From Mesomycoplasma ovipneumoniae (GTDB lineage: Bacteria; Bacillota_I; Bacilli_A; Mycoplasmatales; Metamycoplasmataceae), in contig VZDP01000004.1 of the NCBI GenBank assembly GCA_009756935.1, positions 11,385-75,384 of the forward strand: DNA of 64,000 nucleotides. Reading direction: 5' to 3'. Below the pieces are notes generated by a model. The model ran no database searches and was not told where the DNA came from. It saw only the letters and a program-made list of their open reading frames with translations. How positions within the stretch are numbered: the stretch's first letter is position 1; every line of letters starts with the position of its first letter. A program made the position numbers and the translations under genes. Below, piece after piece: positions 44,601 to 52,965 of this stretch.

Positions 44601-45376
44601 CTGGTGTAATATTTTTAGCTTTCCAACCGCGTAATATTAAAGACAATAAAAAACATTATTTAATCGCATCTGGCGACGGTAAAGGTATTTTTATTAAGAA
44701 AACCAAACTAGGTGATGGAAAAACTGAGAAATTTGCCTTAGGTCTTGATGAAAATCCGGGTTCTAACGGAGGTTCAAAGGTTGATTCAATTGTTGCTTTA
44801 ATTTCTGGAGTTGATGGTGAAGCCGACACTCGACTTCAGTTTGAAGAACCAACTTCTGGTTCTAATGGCGGCGGTGGCGGTGGTTCAAATAATGGGTCTA
44901 CTGCTGAGGCAAAAAACATAATTCAACTAGTTTTTGGAGTGCCCGCTCCTGATCCTTTCAGACAAACTAATGTAAATAAAGAAGATGCTGATGACTTTGA
45001 CTTTATTAAAGATGGAGATCTAATTTTCTTAACTTTAATAAAAAATCAAAATAAATGGACAATTTGACTTACTTCATCAAAAGCAAAAAACCCTTACAGT
45101 CAAAGAATTTCTAGTACTTTAGACCTAACTTTAGGTGGTCATTTTGATCATAGTAAAAATCTAACTTGAACTCATTTAGGTCCTAAAGCTGAAGCAACTT
45201 CTACAACTTCATCTGGTGGAACTGAAGCTCAAACTCAAACCAACACAGCCCCAACCTCATCTCCAACTCAAATCTTGTTCAAAGGTTTTGCAGTTTATGA
45301 CTCACCTACTTTAGCAACAAATGTTGAGACAGTCTCAACCTTAAATAATCTTTTTATTAAAAAATTCATTAAATAA
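41681..45376 (+). CDS. P102-like surface protein paralogue
   Basis: A 1231-aa protein. N-terminal signal/membrane segment (IISTGFSITAILTTIVAVPI) and the FSEEDFINALNNLKL...KNPSYAFNFLNAYDFSPI region resemble P102 family proteins, which accompany P97 in the M. hyopneumoniae cluster. A low-complexity region at about residues 640-760 (Gly/Ala/Thr/Ser/Glu) and another at about 905-965, nearly pure Thr/Pro/Ala/Glu (TTTTTETPTPTPITETT), interrupt the conserved parts and could be flexible stalks or cleavage regions. RBS AAAGGAG before the ATG. TGA codons after residue ~770 are Trp. A strong terminator follows. Confidence 0.82.
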
Positions 45377-45402
45377 TTTTTTAATAAAACAATAGATAAA
45401 TT

Positions 45403-45440
45403 AAAAAGTAAACTTTTAAAGGCAAAAGTTTACTTTTTTA
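45403..45440 (+). terminator. Terminator of the adhesin operon
   Basis: Perfect arms AAAAAGTAAACTTTT and AAAAGTTTACTTTTT (15 bp) with a 6-base loop. Very similar in sequence to the terminator at 38007. Confidence 0.85.
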
Positions 45441-45482
45441 CATTAATAACAACAGTTTACATTAAAATATAAAATAAATCAT

Positions 45483-45488
45483 TATAAT
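45483..45488 (+). promoter_or_regulatory. -10 box only 9 bases before an ATG (leaderless)
   Basis: TATAAT ends 9 bases before the ATG at 45498. Transcription would begin at or next to the start codon and no ribosome site exists. Confidence 0.45.
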
Positions 45489-45497
45489 TATTATATT

Positions 45498-45827
45498 ATG
45501 CGAACAAACCCTTTTTATTCTGGAATTAGACTAATAGATCTTCCACAACCAGTTTTAATTAGTCTTTCTGTTATTTTCTTTGTTCTTGCGATAGTTTCAA
45601 TTTCATTTCACAAATATACAAGAAAAAAAATTCAACAATACAAAGAACTTCAAATGGAAGATTGAAAAAGAGAAAATCCGGGCAAAAAACATTTTACTTA
45701 TGAACAGACAAAAATGTTTTTACCCGCTTGACAAAGAGCAAAATACAATGCCCATATTTTTTTGTGTGTAATTTTTGTTGTTGGCGGTTTTGTTTTTGCA
45801 TTTGGCAACACCTTAACAACTTTATAA
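45498..45827 (+). CDS. Hypothetical two-helix membrane protein, 109 aa
   Basis: Starts MRTNPFYSGIRLIDLPQPV. First membrane helix LISLSVIFFVLAIVSISF, then a basic cytoplasmic loop (HKYTRKKIQQYKELQMEDW) with two Trp encoded by TGA, then a second helix IFLCVIFVVGGFVFAFG close to the C-terminus. No family recognised. It stands between two terminators, so it is its own transcript, apparently leaderless. The standard code hides it because of the two TGA codons. Confidence 0.7.
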
Positions 45828-45932
45828 GTCTAATTTTGTTGTTTTTGTCTTTAAAATTATTTTTTCTTAGTTTTTTCCAAAGCTGGCAGGAATTGACAAT
45901 AAAATTTTTAATTTATTTACCCCACAAATATA

Positions 45933-45966
45933 AAAAAATCCTATAAATTCATAGGGTTTTTTTATT
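45933..45966 (+). terminator. Rho-independent terminator
   Basis: Stem CCTAT-AAATTC-ATAGG flanked by A-run and T-run; probably bidirectional in form. Confidence 0.7.
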
Positions 45967-45977
45967 TTTTTTGTGTC

Positions 45978-45993
45978 AAAAAAAAAAAAAAAA
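45978..45993. repeat. 16-A homopolymer upstream of the nrd operon
   Basis: A run of 16 A about 40 bases upstream of the likely nrdF -10 box. Too far to act as a spacer tract, but slippage-prone. Confidence 0.6.
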
Positions 45994-46032
45994 TTATTTT
46001 GAAAAAAAATTTTCTTAAAAGACTTTTCTTTT

Positions 46033-46041
46033 TGGTAAAAT
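46033..46041 (+). promoter_or_regulatory. Possible extended -10 (TGGTAAAAT) for nrdFIE
   Basis: TGGTAAAAT 52 bases before the nrdF ATG, which follows a strong AGAGGTGG ribosome site. Confidence 0.35.
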
Positions 46042-46093
46042 TATATTCCATTTAATTTTTTAATTATTTAAAGAGCTATTTAGAGGTGGAAAA

Positions 46094-47140
46094 ATGAGTC
46101 AAGAAAACAACAATTTAAAAATTAAACAAAAAAATGATTACTATAACCTTTCAGTTTCGCCTCTGGAATATGCCTATAATAATTTTTCAGGCAAAATGCG
46201 GTCAGTAAACTGAAATGTCATCAATGATCCTAAAGATTTAGAAGTTTGAACCCGTGTAGTTCAAAATTTCTGAATTCCAGAAAAAATTCCGCTTTCAAAC
46301 GATTTAGAATCATGAAGAAGTCTGTCATCAGAATGACAACAACTTGTAACCCGAACTTTTACTGGTCTAACTTTGCTTGATACAATTCAGGCAACAATTG
46401 GCGATGTAGCCCAAATTGGTCATTCTCTGACCGATCACGAGCAAGTTATATATGCTAATTTTGCTTTTATGGTAGGAGTTCATGCTCGCTCTTATGGTTC
46501 AATTTTTTCAACTTTTTGTTCAAGTGAAGAAATCGAAGAGGCACACAATTGAGTAATAAATAACGAAAAATTACAAAAAAGAGCAAGAATTCTAATCCCT
46601 TTTTATGTTGGAAAAGATCCTTTAAAATCAAAAGTTGCTGCCGCACTAATGCCTGGTTTTCTACTTTATGGTGGTTTTTATCTCCCTTTTTACCTTTCTT
46701 CAAGATCAAAACTGCCAAATACTTCTGATATAATTCGTTTAATTTTACGTGACAAAGTGATACACAATTATTATTCAGGCTATAAATATCAAAGAAAAGT
46801 TGAAAAATTAAGTCCTGAAAAACAAAAAGAAATGAAAGACTTTGTTTTTGATTTACTTTATAAATTAATTGACTTAGAAAAAGATTATTTATATGACTTA
46901 TATTCTGAAGTTGGAATTGCTGAATCTGCAATAAAATTTAGTCTTTATAATGCTGGCAAATTTTTACAAAATTTAGGATATGACTCACCTTTTACAAAAG
47001 AAGAAACTGAAATTGAACCTGAAGTTTTTAGTCAATTATCAGCTCGGGCAGACGAGAATCATGATTTTTTCTCAGGAAATGGTTCTTCTTATGTAATGGC
47101 CCTTGCTGAAGAAACTGAAGATGAAGACTGGGAGTTTTAA
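46094..47140 (+). CDS. nrdF: Ribonucleotide reductase beta subunit, metal-free class Ie type (VPK)
   Basis: R2 subunit of an aerobic ribonucleotide reductase, 348 aa. Sequence around the radical site is clear NrdF: GLTLLDTIQATIG (Asp96), FMVGVHARSYGSIFST (His130, Tyr134), MPGFLLYGGFYLPFY, LILRDKVIHNYYSGYKYQ (His224). Three of the glutamates that bind the metal pair in ordinary NrdF are replaced: Val127, Pro187 and Lys221. That VPK combination marks class Ie (NrdF2) proteins of mollicutes and a few others, in which a modified tyrosine (DOPA radical, here Tyr134) works without a bound metal. The N-terminal half contains many TGA-encoded Trp. It overlaps closely with nrdI. Confidence 0.92.
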
Positions 47141-47141
47141 A

Positions 47142-47597
47142 ATGGAAAACAACAAAAAACCCTATGAATTAGGTGATTATTCTAAACCTAAAGGCGAAAT
47201 TTTTCTTGTTTATTTCTCTTCAATTTCTAATAATACTCACCGTTTTATTGAAAAACTAGGCTTTAAAAATCAAAGAATTCCAATTGATATTGACTCTCAA
47301 ATTCAAGTCAATCAAGATTATGTACTTTTTTGTCCTACTTACAGCGGCGGAAAAGGTGAAACAAGCGGTTCGGTACCAAAACCGGTAATAAAATTTTTAA
47401 ATAATGAGCAAAACCGTAAATTTTGCAAAGGAGTTATTGCCTCTGGAAATACTAATTTTGGCGATACATATGCTCTTGCTGGCCCGGTTTTGTCAAAAAA
47501 ATTGAATGTCCCCTTTTTATATCACTTTGAGCTCTTAGGGACTTCTGACGATGTTATTAATGTTAAGACAATATTAAATAATTTTTGGGAAAAATAA
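47142..47597 (+). CDS. nrdI: NrdI flavodoxin-like activator
   Basis: A 151-aa flavodoxin-like protein: FLVYFSSISNNTHRFIEKL (FMN phosphate loop), YVLFCPTYSGGKG and GVIASGNTNFGDTYALAGP are NrdI signatures. NrdI supplies the oxidant that activates NrdF; in class Ie it is needed to install the modified tyrosine. ATG 47142 is one base after the nrdF stop. An upstream in-frame TTG inside nrdF exists, but the ATG with the GGGAG ribosome site is preferred. Confidence 0.93.
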   Translation: MENNKKPYELGDYSKPKGEIFLVYFSSISNNTHRFIEKLGFKNQRIPIDIDSQIQVNQDYVLFCPTYSGGKGETSGSVPKPVIKFLNNEQNRKFCKGVIASGNTNFGDTYALAGPVLSKKLNVPFLYHFELLGTSDDVINVKTILNNFWEK

Positions 47598-49760
47598 ATG
47601 AAAACACACGACAAAAATCACGCTTTTAGTTCTAGCAGCTCTGAAAGTTATATTAGCCTAAATGCAAAGGCCAAATTATTTTCAAAAAATCCAGATGCAT
47701 ATAAATTTGATATTTTAGCCGGGCAAAAATATATTAGCGAACATATTGAGCCTCGATTTAAAGTATTTAATTCGTTCAAAGACCGAATTAATTTTTTGCT
47801 TAGCCAAAATTATTATGACCCTGCAGTCATAAATCAGTACTCATTTGAACAACTTGAGGAATTAAATCAAAAAGCTTGAAGTTATAATCATTTTTTCCCT
47901 TCATTTATGGGTGCTTTTAAATTTTATTCTTCATATGCCCTAAAATCTGATGATAATTTAACATATTTAGAACATTTTCCTGACCGGGCTTTGTTAAATA
48001 GTTTATTTTTGGCTAACGGAAATTTTGAAGATGCTAGGCAAATTCTTGAGCAAATAATGCTAGGCAGATTTCAACCAGCTACCCCAACTTTTTTAAATGC
48101 AGGAAAACTAAGAAGAGGAGAGTTTGTTTCTTGCTATTTAATTAGAGTTGAAGACAATATGGAATCAATTTCGCGGGCAATTACAACTTCTTTGCAACTT
48201 TCAAAGCGTGGTGGCGGAGTTAGTGTTTTGCTAACAAATTTACGTGAACTAGGGGCACCAATTAAAAACATTGAAAATCAAGCAACAGGCGTAATTCCTG
48301 TCATGAAAATACTTGAAGACTCTTTTTCGTATGCAAACCAACTTGGACAACGTCAAGGAGCTGGTGCTGTTTATTTAAATGTTCACCATCCTGATATTTT
48401 GTCTTTCCTTGATACAAAAAGGGAAAATGCTGATGAAAAAATAAGAATAAAATCGCTCTCTCTGGGCGTTATAATCCCAAATATAACACTAACACTGGCC
48501 AAAAACAACGAACAAATGGCACTTTTTTCTGTTTATGATACCGAAAAGTTTTACAAAAAACCTTTTAGTGACATTTCAATCACCCAAGAATACTACAAAA
48601 TGCTAGATAATCCCAAAATTAAAAAAACCTTCATTTCAGCAAGAAAATTATTTCAAACAATTGCTGAACTACAATTTGAAAGCGGTTATCCTTATATTTT
48701 ATTTGAAGACACTGTTAATGATGCAAATGCTCATCCTGATCGGGTTGTAATGTCAAATTTATGTTCAGAAATCACTCAACCTTCAACTCCAAGTTCTTAT
48801 TTTCCTGATCTAAGTTTTAAAGAAATTGGCCAAGATATCTGCTGTAATTTAGGTTCGCTAAATATTGACAAAGCCATGGAATCAGGTAAAGATTTTCAAA
48901 AAATGGTTCACTATTCAATTGTCGGACTTGATAGTGTCTCAAGAAATTCTGATCTTTCAGTTGCCCCTTCAATTCAAAAAGGGAATAATTTAAACCACGC
49001 AATTGGACTTGGAGCTATGAATTTACACGGTTTTTTGGCCAAAAACCAAATAATGTATGACTCAGAAGAAGCTCTTGACTTTACAAATATTTTCTTTTAT
49101 TGTCTAGCATTTTCTGCTTTTAAGTCTTCTTTAGAATTGGCAAAAAAATTCGGTCCTTTTGCTGGTTTTGAAAAAACCACATTTGCCAGTGGCAAATATT
49201 TTGAAAAATATACAAAAGTTGATAGCTCAACTTTTGTACCAAAAACCGCTAGAATTCAGCAACTTTTTGAAGACTATCAAGTTGCAATTCCGTCCCGTCA
49301 AGACTGGATTGAACTGGTAGAGCAAATTAAAATTCACGGAATTGCCAATTCACATTTAATGGCCATTGCTCCAACTGGGTCAATTTCCTATCTTAATTCT
49401 TGCACCCCATCACTCCAGCCGGTTGTTGCCCCTGTTGAAGTTAGAAAAGAAGGAAAATTAGGAAGAATTTATGTTCCTTCATATCAATTAGGTCCAAAAA
49501 CATATGACTTTTATCAAAAAGGAGCATACGAACTTGGACCAATTCCAATTATTAACATCGTTGCCGAAGCCCAAAAACACGTGGATCAGTCAATTTCAAT
49601 GACATTATTTTTAACTGACAAAGCAACAACTAGAGATTTAAATAAAGCATATATTCATGCCTTTAAAAAAGGTTGCAAGTCAATTTATTATGTAAGAATT
49701 CGCCAAGATGTCCTTGAAGATTCAGAAAACTATGAATTTTGCGAGTCTTGTGCCGTTTAA
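47598..49760 (+). CDS. nrdE: Ribonucleotide reductase alpha subunit (class Ib/Ie)
   Basis: Catalytic subunit, 720 aa, reducing ribonucleoside diphosphates. Visible: FQPATPTFLNAGKLRRGEFVSCYL (active-site Cys), SKRGGGVSVLL, GAGAVYLNVHHPDIL, active-site loop SNLCSEITQPSTP, finger/radical region IAPTGSISYLNSCTPSLQP, and the C-terminal CESC pair that receives electrons from a redoxin. It starts directly at the nrdI stop. One TGA (KAWSYNHFF) is Trp. Order nrdF-nrdI-nrdE is the normal mollicute order. Confidence 0.95.
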
Positions 49761-49787
49761 TTTTTCAAAATAAAATATTTTGAAAAA
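49761..49787. terminator. Bidirectional terminator between nrdE and dut
   Basis: Perfect 12-bp arms TTTTTCAAAATA and TATTTTGAAAAA with an AAA loop, lying between the convergent nrdE and dut stops. Confidence 0.7.
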
Positions 49788-49795
49788 TTTATTAT

Positions 49796-50305
49796 CTAAT
49801 ATTGATTTTTAATTCTTTCAAGATTTTTATTGTATTTTTCCAGATAAGCTTGAGTTACTTGATCAATATTTCAGTTCAAAATTTCAATAAAACCAAGGAA
49901 ATATTCAAACAAATTAACAAGAGTTTCTTTTTCCTTTTTATGCAAAAAATCAGCGGCTAAAATAAAGACTTTTTTAAATTGTTCGTTAATATCTTTGTTT
50001 TGAACAAATTTTGTTTCAAAAACTTGTTGGCTTTGAAAATGAATTCCGGCTGAAACAAGAAAATGAATTGCATCAACAAATTCTTCGATAGTTTTATCAA
50101 AATTAGACTTTTTGTTAATTTTTCAATATTTAAAGCTTTCAATTTCATTTGCAAATTCAGCAATTTCGACTATGGCAGCAATTATTACCTTATCTTGCCA
50201 TTGGTGATCAACCTTTGTGATTAAATCATTACCATAACTATATTCAGCAAAAAGTTTATCTAAAATTTTTTGTTTTTCAAAAATTAGTTTTAAATCAACA
50301 ATCAT
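49796..50305 (-). CDS. dut: Dimeric (all-alpha) dUTPase
   Basis: dUTP diphosphatase of the all-alpha, MazG-like type, 169 aa, hydrolysing dUTP to dUMP. Visible motifs are HQWQDKVIIAAIVEIAEFANE (metal-binding ExxE helix), FKYWKINK and EEFVDAIHFLVSAGIHF (second E/D helix). The frame crosses TGA codons as Trp. It is convergent with nrdE, functionally fitting as both keep the dNTP pool. The ATG at 50305 faces the mobile region at 50397. Confidence 0.85.
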
Positions 50306-50396
50306 ATTACTTCACACAAAAAAATATATAATTAATAAATGTATAATTATATATTTTTTTGTTAATTTTTCAAAGAAAAAAATTATTTTGCTTTTT

Positions 50397-50933
50397 CCAG
50401 AGTTTCCTGGTTTGATGGCAGAAATTCACTTTTTAGTGGATAAAAATATACAAAAATAACGGTAAATCCGTGTTTTTTTAGCTAAAGCCTTAATTTTTAT
50501 TATTTTAAAATCAGCCTTTTGTAAAAAAAAAAAAAAAATGCTTGGTCTAGAAAAAAATTCTGTTATAATTAGAGTCACTTGAGAATAATTAATAAATTTG
50601 ATATTGAATTAAGGGGAATTAGTTATGTTTTTGTCATAAAAAAATCAGAAAATGCGAATTATCCATTATGTTTTTAAATATAATGGAATGCCTTAAATTT
50701 ACCCGTTTAGAAATCTTTAAATTTAGGGCTTTTGGTTATTGTTCTTTCAAAACTTCATATATTTTTTTAGGCTCAATTTAAGTAAAAACGAGTTTTCTAT
50801 TTACATTGAGTTTAAATAGTAGTTGTTTTTTTCTTTCGTGAGTGTTAGATTTAAAATTTAGTGTTTTTGCTTTGATAGTTATTTTTCCTTTGTTTTCCAA
50901 AAAGTTAAAAAAGTGCCCAAAAAACAGACACTT
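50397..50933 (+). repeat. TIR element in plus orientation, first of a duplicated pair
   Basis: Left TIR CCAGAGTTTCCTGGTTTGAT, TTCACTTTTTAGTG palindrome, 16-A tract (50523-50538), TATAAT (50564-50569), AAGGGG with ATG TTT TTG TCA TAA, hairpins CCATTATGTTT/AAATATAATGG, GCCTTAAATTTA/TAAATTTAGGGC and CTCAAT...ATTGAG, ending with the terminator-like AAGTGCCC...GACACTT. After that comes the first 29 bases of the IS30 element instead of the other TIR. Confidence 0.75.
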
Positions 50934-50962
50934 CCTAAATCGAAGATAAAAATGCAACGTAT
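50934..50962 (+). mobile_element. Solo left end of the IS30-family element
   Basis: CCTAAATCGAAGATAAAAAT and the following GCAACGTAT equal the left end of the complete IS30 element (51762-51790) but no transposase follows. It is a footprint of the duplication of 50424-50962 / 51252-51790. Confidence 0.7.
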
Positions 50963-51102
50963 TAGTGATTTATTAAGATATCAAAGTAGAAATCATATCT
51001 ATTCCAAATGTTTGGATCGCTAGGGACATCATCGTGATTTTTAAGTATCATTTGCTGATCTAAAGTGTTAAATTCAACCCTTTGTCTTAATTTTTGCAAC
51101 AT
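50962..51102 (-). CDS. Small conserved ORF, second copy (46 aa)
   Basis: Same length and frame as 25502-25642, starting MLQKLRQRVEFNTLDQQMI and ending YFDILINH. It is part of a small-ORF-type TIR element fragment (50963-51251) lacking its terminator-side end. The upstream TATAAT and MKKQKLTRLV-like short ORF are also kept. Function unknown. Confidence 0.45.
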   Translation of the reverse strand: MLQKLRQRVEFNTLDQQMILKNHDDVPSDPNIWNRYDFYFDILINH

Positions 51103-51251
51103 CGTTACTAAACCAACCTAGTTAATTTTTGTTTTTTCATAATGTATAATTATACCATAAAATTACTTAAAATGCTATCAAATGCTACCAATAAAAATTA
51201 AGGTTTTACATTCAAAAAACACCGATTTTACGGGTCTTTTTTCATATTTAT
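50963..51251 (-). repeat. Fragment of a small-ORF-type TIR element
   Basis: About 85-90% like 25498-25800. It joins the following element copy within the TTCACT...AGTGAA palindrome. Confidence 0.65.
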
Positions 51252-51761
51252 ATTCACTTTTTAGTGGATAAAAATATACAAAAATAACGGTAAATCCGTG
51301 TTTTTTTAGCTAAAGCCTTAATTTTTATTATTTTAAAATCAGCCTTTTGTAAAAAAAAAAAAAAAATGCTTGGTCTAGAAAAAAATTCTGTTATAATTAG
51401 AGTCACTTGAGAATAATTAATAAATTTGATATTGAATTAAGGGGAATTAGTTATGTTTTTGTCATAAAAAAATCAGAAAATGCGAATTATCCATTATGTT
51501 TTTAAATATAATGGAATGCCTTAAATTTACCCGTTTAGAAATCTTTAAATTTAGGGCTTTTGGTTATTGTTCTTTCAAAACTTCATATATTTTTTTAGGC
51601 TCAATTTAAGTAAAAACGAGTTTTCTATTTACATTGAGTTTAAATAGTAGTTGTTTTTTTCTTTCGTGAGTGTTAGATTTAAAATTTAGTGTTTTTGCTT
51701 TGATAGTTATTTTTCCTTTGTTTTCCAAAAAGTTAAAAAAGTGCCCAAAAAACAGACACTT
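51252..51761 (+). repeat. TIR element, duplicated copy interrupted by IS30
   Basis: Identical, as far as I can read, to 50424-50933 at a constant offset of 828 bases. Its terminator hairpin is the IS30 target. The rest of the element, including the far TIR (CATCAAACTGGGAAACTCG), continues after the IS at 52924-52956. Confidence 0.75.
51739..51761 (+). repeat. 23-bp target duplication, left copy
   Basis: AAGTGCCC...GACACTT, itself an imperfect inverted repeat; repeated at 52901-52923. Confidence 0.85.
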
Positions 51762-51791
51762 CCTAAATCGAAGATAAAAATGCAACGTATG

Positions 51792-51808
51792 GTATAATAA
51801 TATTATAC
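51792..51808 (+). promoter_or_regulatory. IS30 promoter within a perfect palindrome
   Basis: GTATAATA-A-TATTATAC is a perfect 17-base palindrome containing the -10 TATAAT, 27 bases before the transposase ATG. It could be an operator. Confidence 0.5.
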
Positions 51809-51834
51809 TTGCATTTTTTTATTCTTGGAGTATC

Positions 51835-52830
51835 ATGGAAAAAAGAAAATTTAAACATTTTAGTTTTGAAGATTTAGTAAAAATTGAGTTTTTATTGCAG
51901 CAGAACAAAAGTATTAGATTTATTGCTAAGCAACTTAATGTTGCACCCTCAACTGTCTCAAGAGAAATTAAAAGAAATTTAAATGAATATGGAATTTATG
52001 AAGCTAATTTGGCAATAACAAAAAGGCGAAAAAGATATTATCATAGGTATTATTTTAGATTTGTTGTGTTAGGAAAATATGAGGAATTTAGCAAAATTTT
52101 TGCAGTAAAATATGACAAAAAAGTCCACGGAGTTAAGGCGACATATTTTTATATAGCAGAAAATTTTCCCGACATTGAAAGACCATCTTTAAAGACTGTT
52201 TTTAACTGAATTAAAACTAATAAATGGGTATTAGTTAGGAGTGACAGACTCAGAAAATATTACAAAAAAGGCGGAAAAAGAACCAGAAATGCCGTGCAAA
52301 GATTAGTTCCAGAAGGTTATGTAAAACCCATTTGAGCACGTGATAAATCCATAGATTCTAGGCAAGATTTTGGACATTGAGAGCTAGATTTAGTAGTTGG
52401 CAAAAAGGCTAGCGGACATGATAATATCTTAACTTTAGTAGAAAGAAAAACTAGAAAATTATTTGCTAAAAAAGTGCGAAACAAAAATCCCAGAACCATC
52501 AATAAAGCCATCAAAGATCTTGCAAATGAAAATAATTTACATATCAAAACTATCACTTGTGACAATGGGATTGAATTTGAGGAAATTGCGATATTGGCAT
52601 ATTGATTAAAAGTAATAATTTATAAAGCAGAACCATATGCTTCATTTCAAAGAGGTTCCAATGAGCATGCCAACGGATTAATTAGAAGGTTTTATCCAAA
52701 AGGTTTTGATTTTAACCTAATTAGTGATGATGATTTACAAAATACTATAAGTAAAATTAACTCAATGCCTAGGGAAATTTTTAATTGAAAATCCGCTTTA
52801 GAGGTCTTTAATGATAACTTAGTTATTTAA
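51835..52830 (+). CDS. IS30-family transposase
   Basis: A 331-aa DDE transposase. N-terminal helix-turn-helix FSFEDLVKIEFLLQQ and IRFIAKQLNVAPSTVSREIK; catalytic core GHWELDLVVGKK (Asp), TCDNGIEFEE (Asp) and FQRGSNEHANGLIRRFYPKG (Glu). All catalytic residues and the full length are present if TGA is Trp (at least six sites), so the element could be active. GGAG ribosome site before the ATG. Confidence 0.93.
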
Positions 52831-52840
52831 GATTTAAAAA

Positions 52841-52860
52841 AAATCGCCAAACGGCGATTT
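52841..52860. terminator. Hairpin at the right end of IS30
   Basis: Perfect stem AAATCGCC-AAAC-GGCGATTT just after the transposase. The T-run is on the minus-strand side, so it better stops transcription entering the IS from the right. Confidence 0.55.
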
Positions 52861-52900
52861 CAAAAATATCTATGTGTTGCATTTATGTTTTTAATTTGGG

Positions 52901-52923
52901 AAGTGCCCAAAAAACAGACACTT
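52901..52923 (+). repeat. 23-bp target duplication, right copy
   Basis: Exact copy of 51739-51761, followed by the remaining TTTTAAG and TIR of the interrupted element. Confidence 0.85.
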
Positions 52924-52965
52924 TTTTAAGATTATCTCATCAAACTGGGAAACTCGCAAAAAAAA

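Larger units (their letters stand above)
51762..52900 (+). mobile_element. Complete IS30-family insertion sequence (1139 bp)
   Basis: Bounded by 23-bp direct repeats. The ends form an imperfect inverted repeat of about 25 bases (19 of 25 matching): CCTAAATCGAAGATAAAAAT with GCAAC on the left, CCCAAATTAAAAACATAAAT with GCAAC on the right, inverted. It contains one intact transposase. IS1630 of M. fermentans, also IS30 family, is known to choose and duplicate inverted repeats; this insertion shows the same habit. Confidence 0.88.

Noticed and set aside
44227..44646. Long minus-strand frame rich in Val
   Set aside because: It is the mirror of the Thr/Pro-rich coding block of the P102-like gene; no start signal and no protein-like composition.
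12952..52956. TIR elements as a CRISPR or tRNA-like array
   Set aside because: Copies are long, dispersed and in both orientations, without short repeats and spacers; no tRNA fold with TTCGA loop was found.
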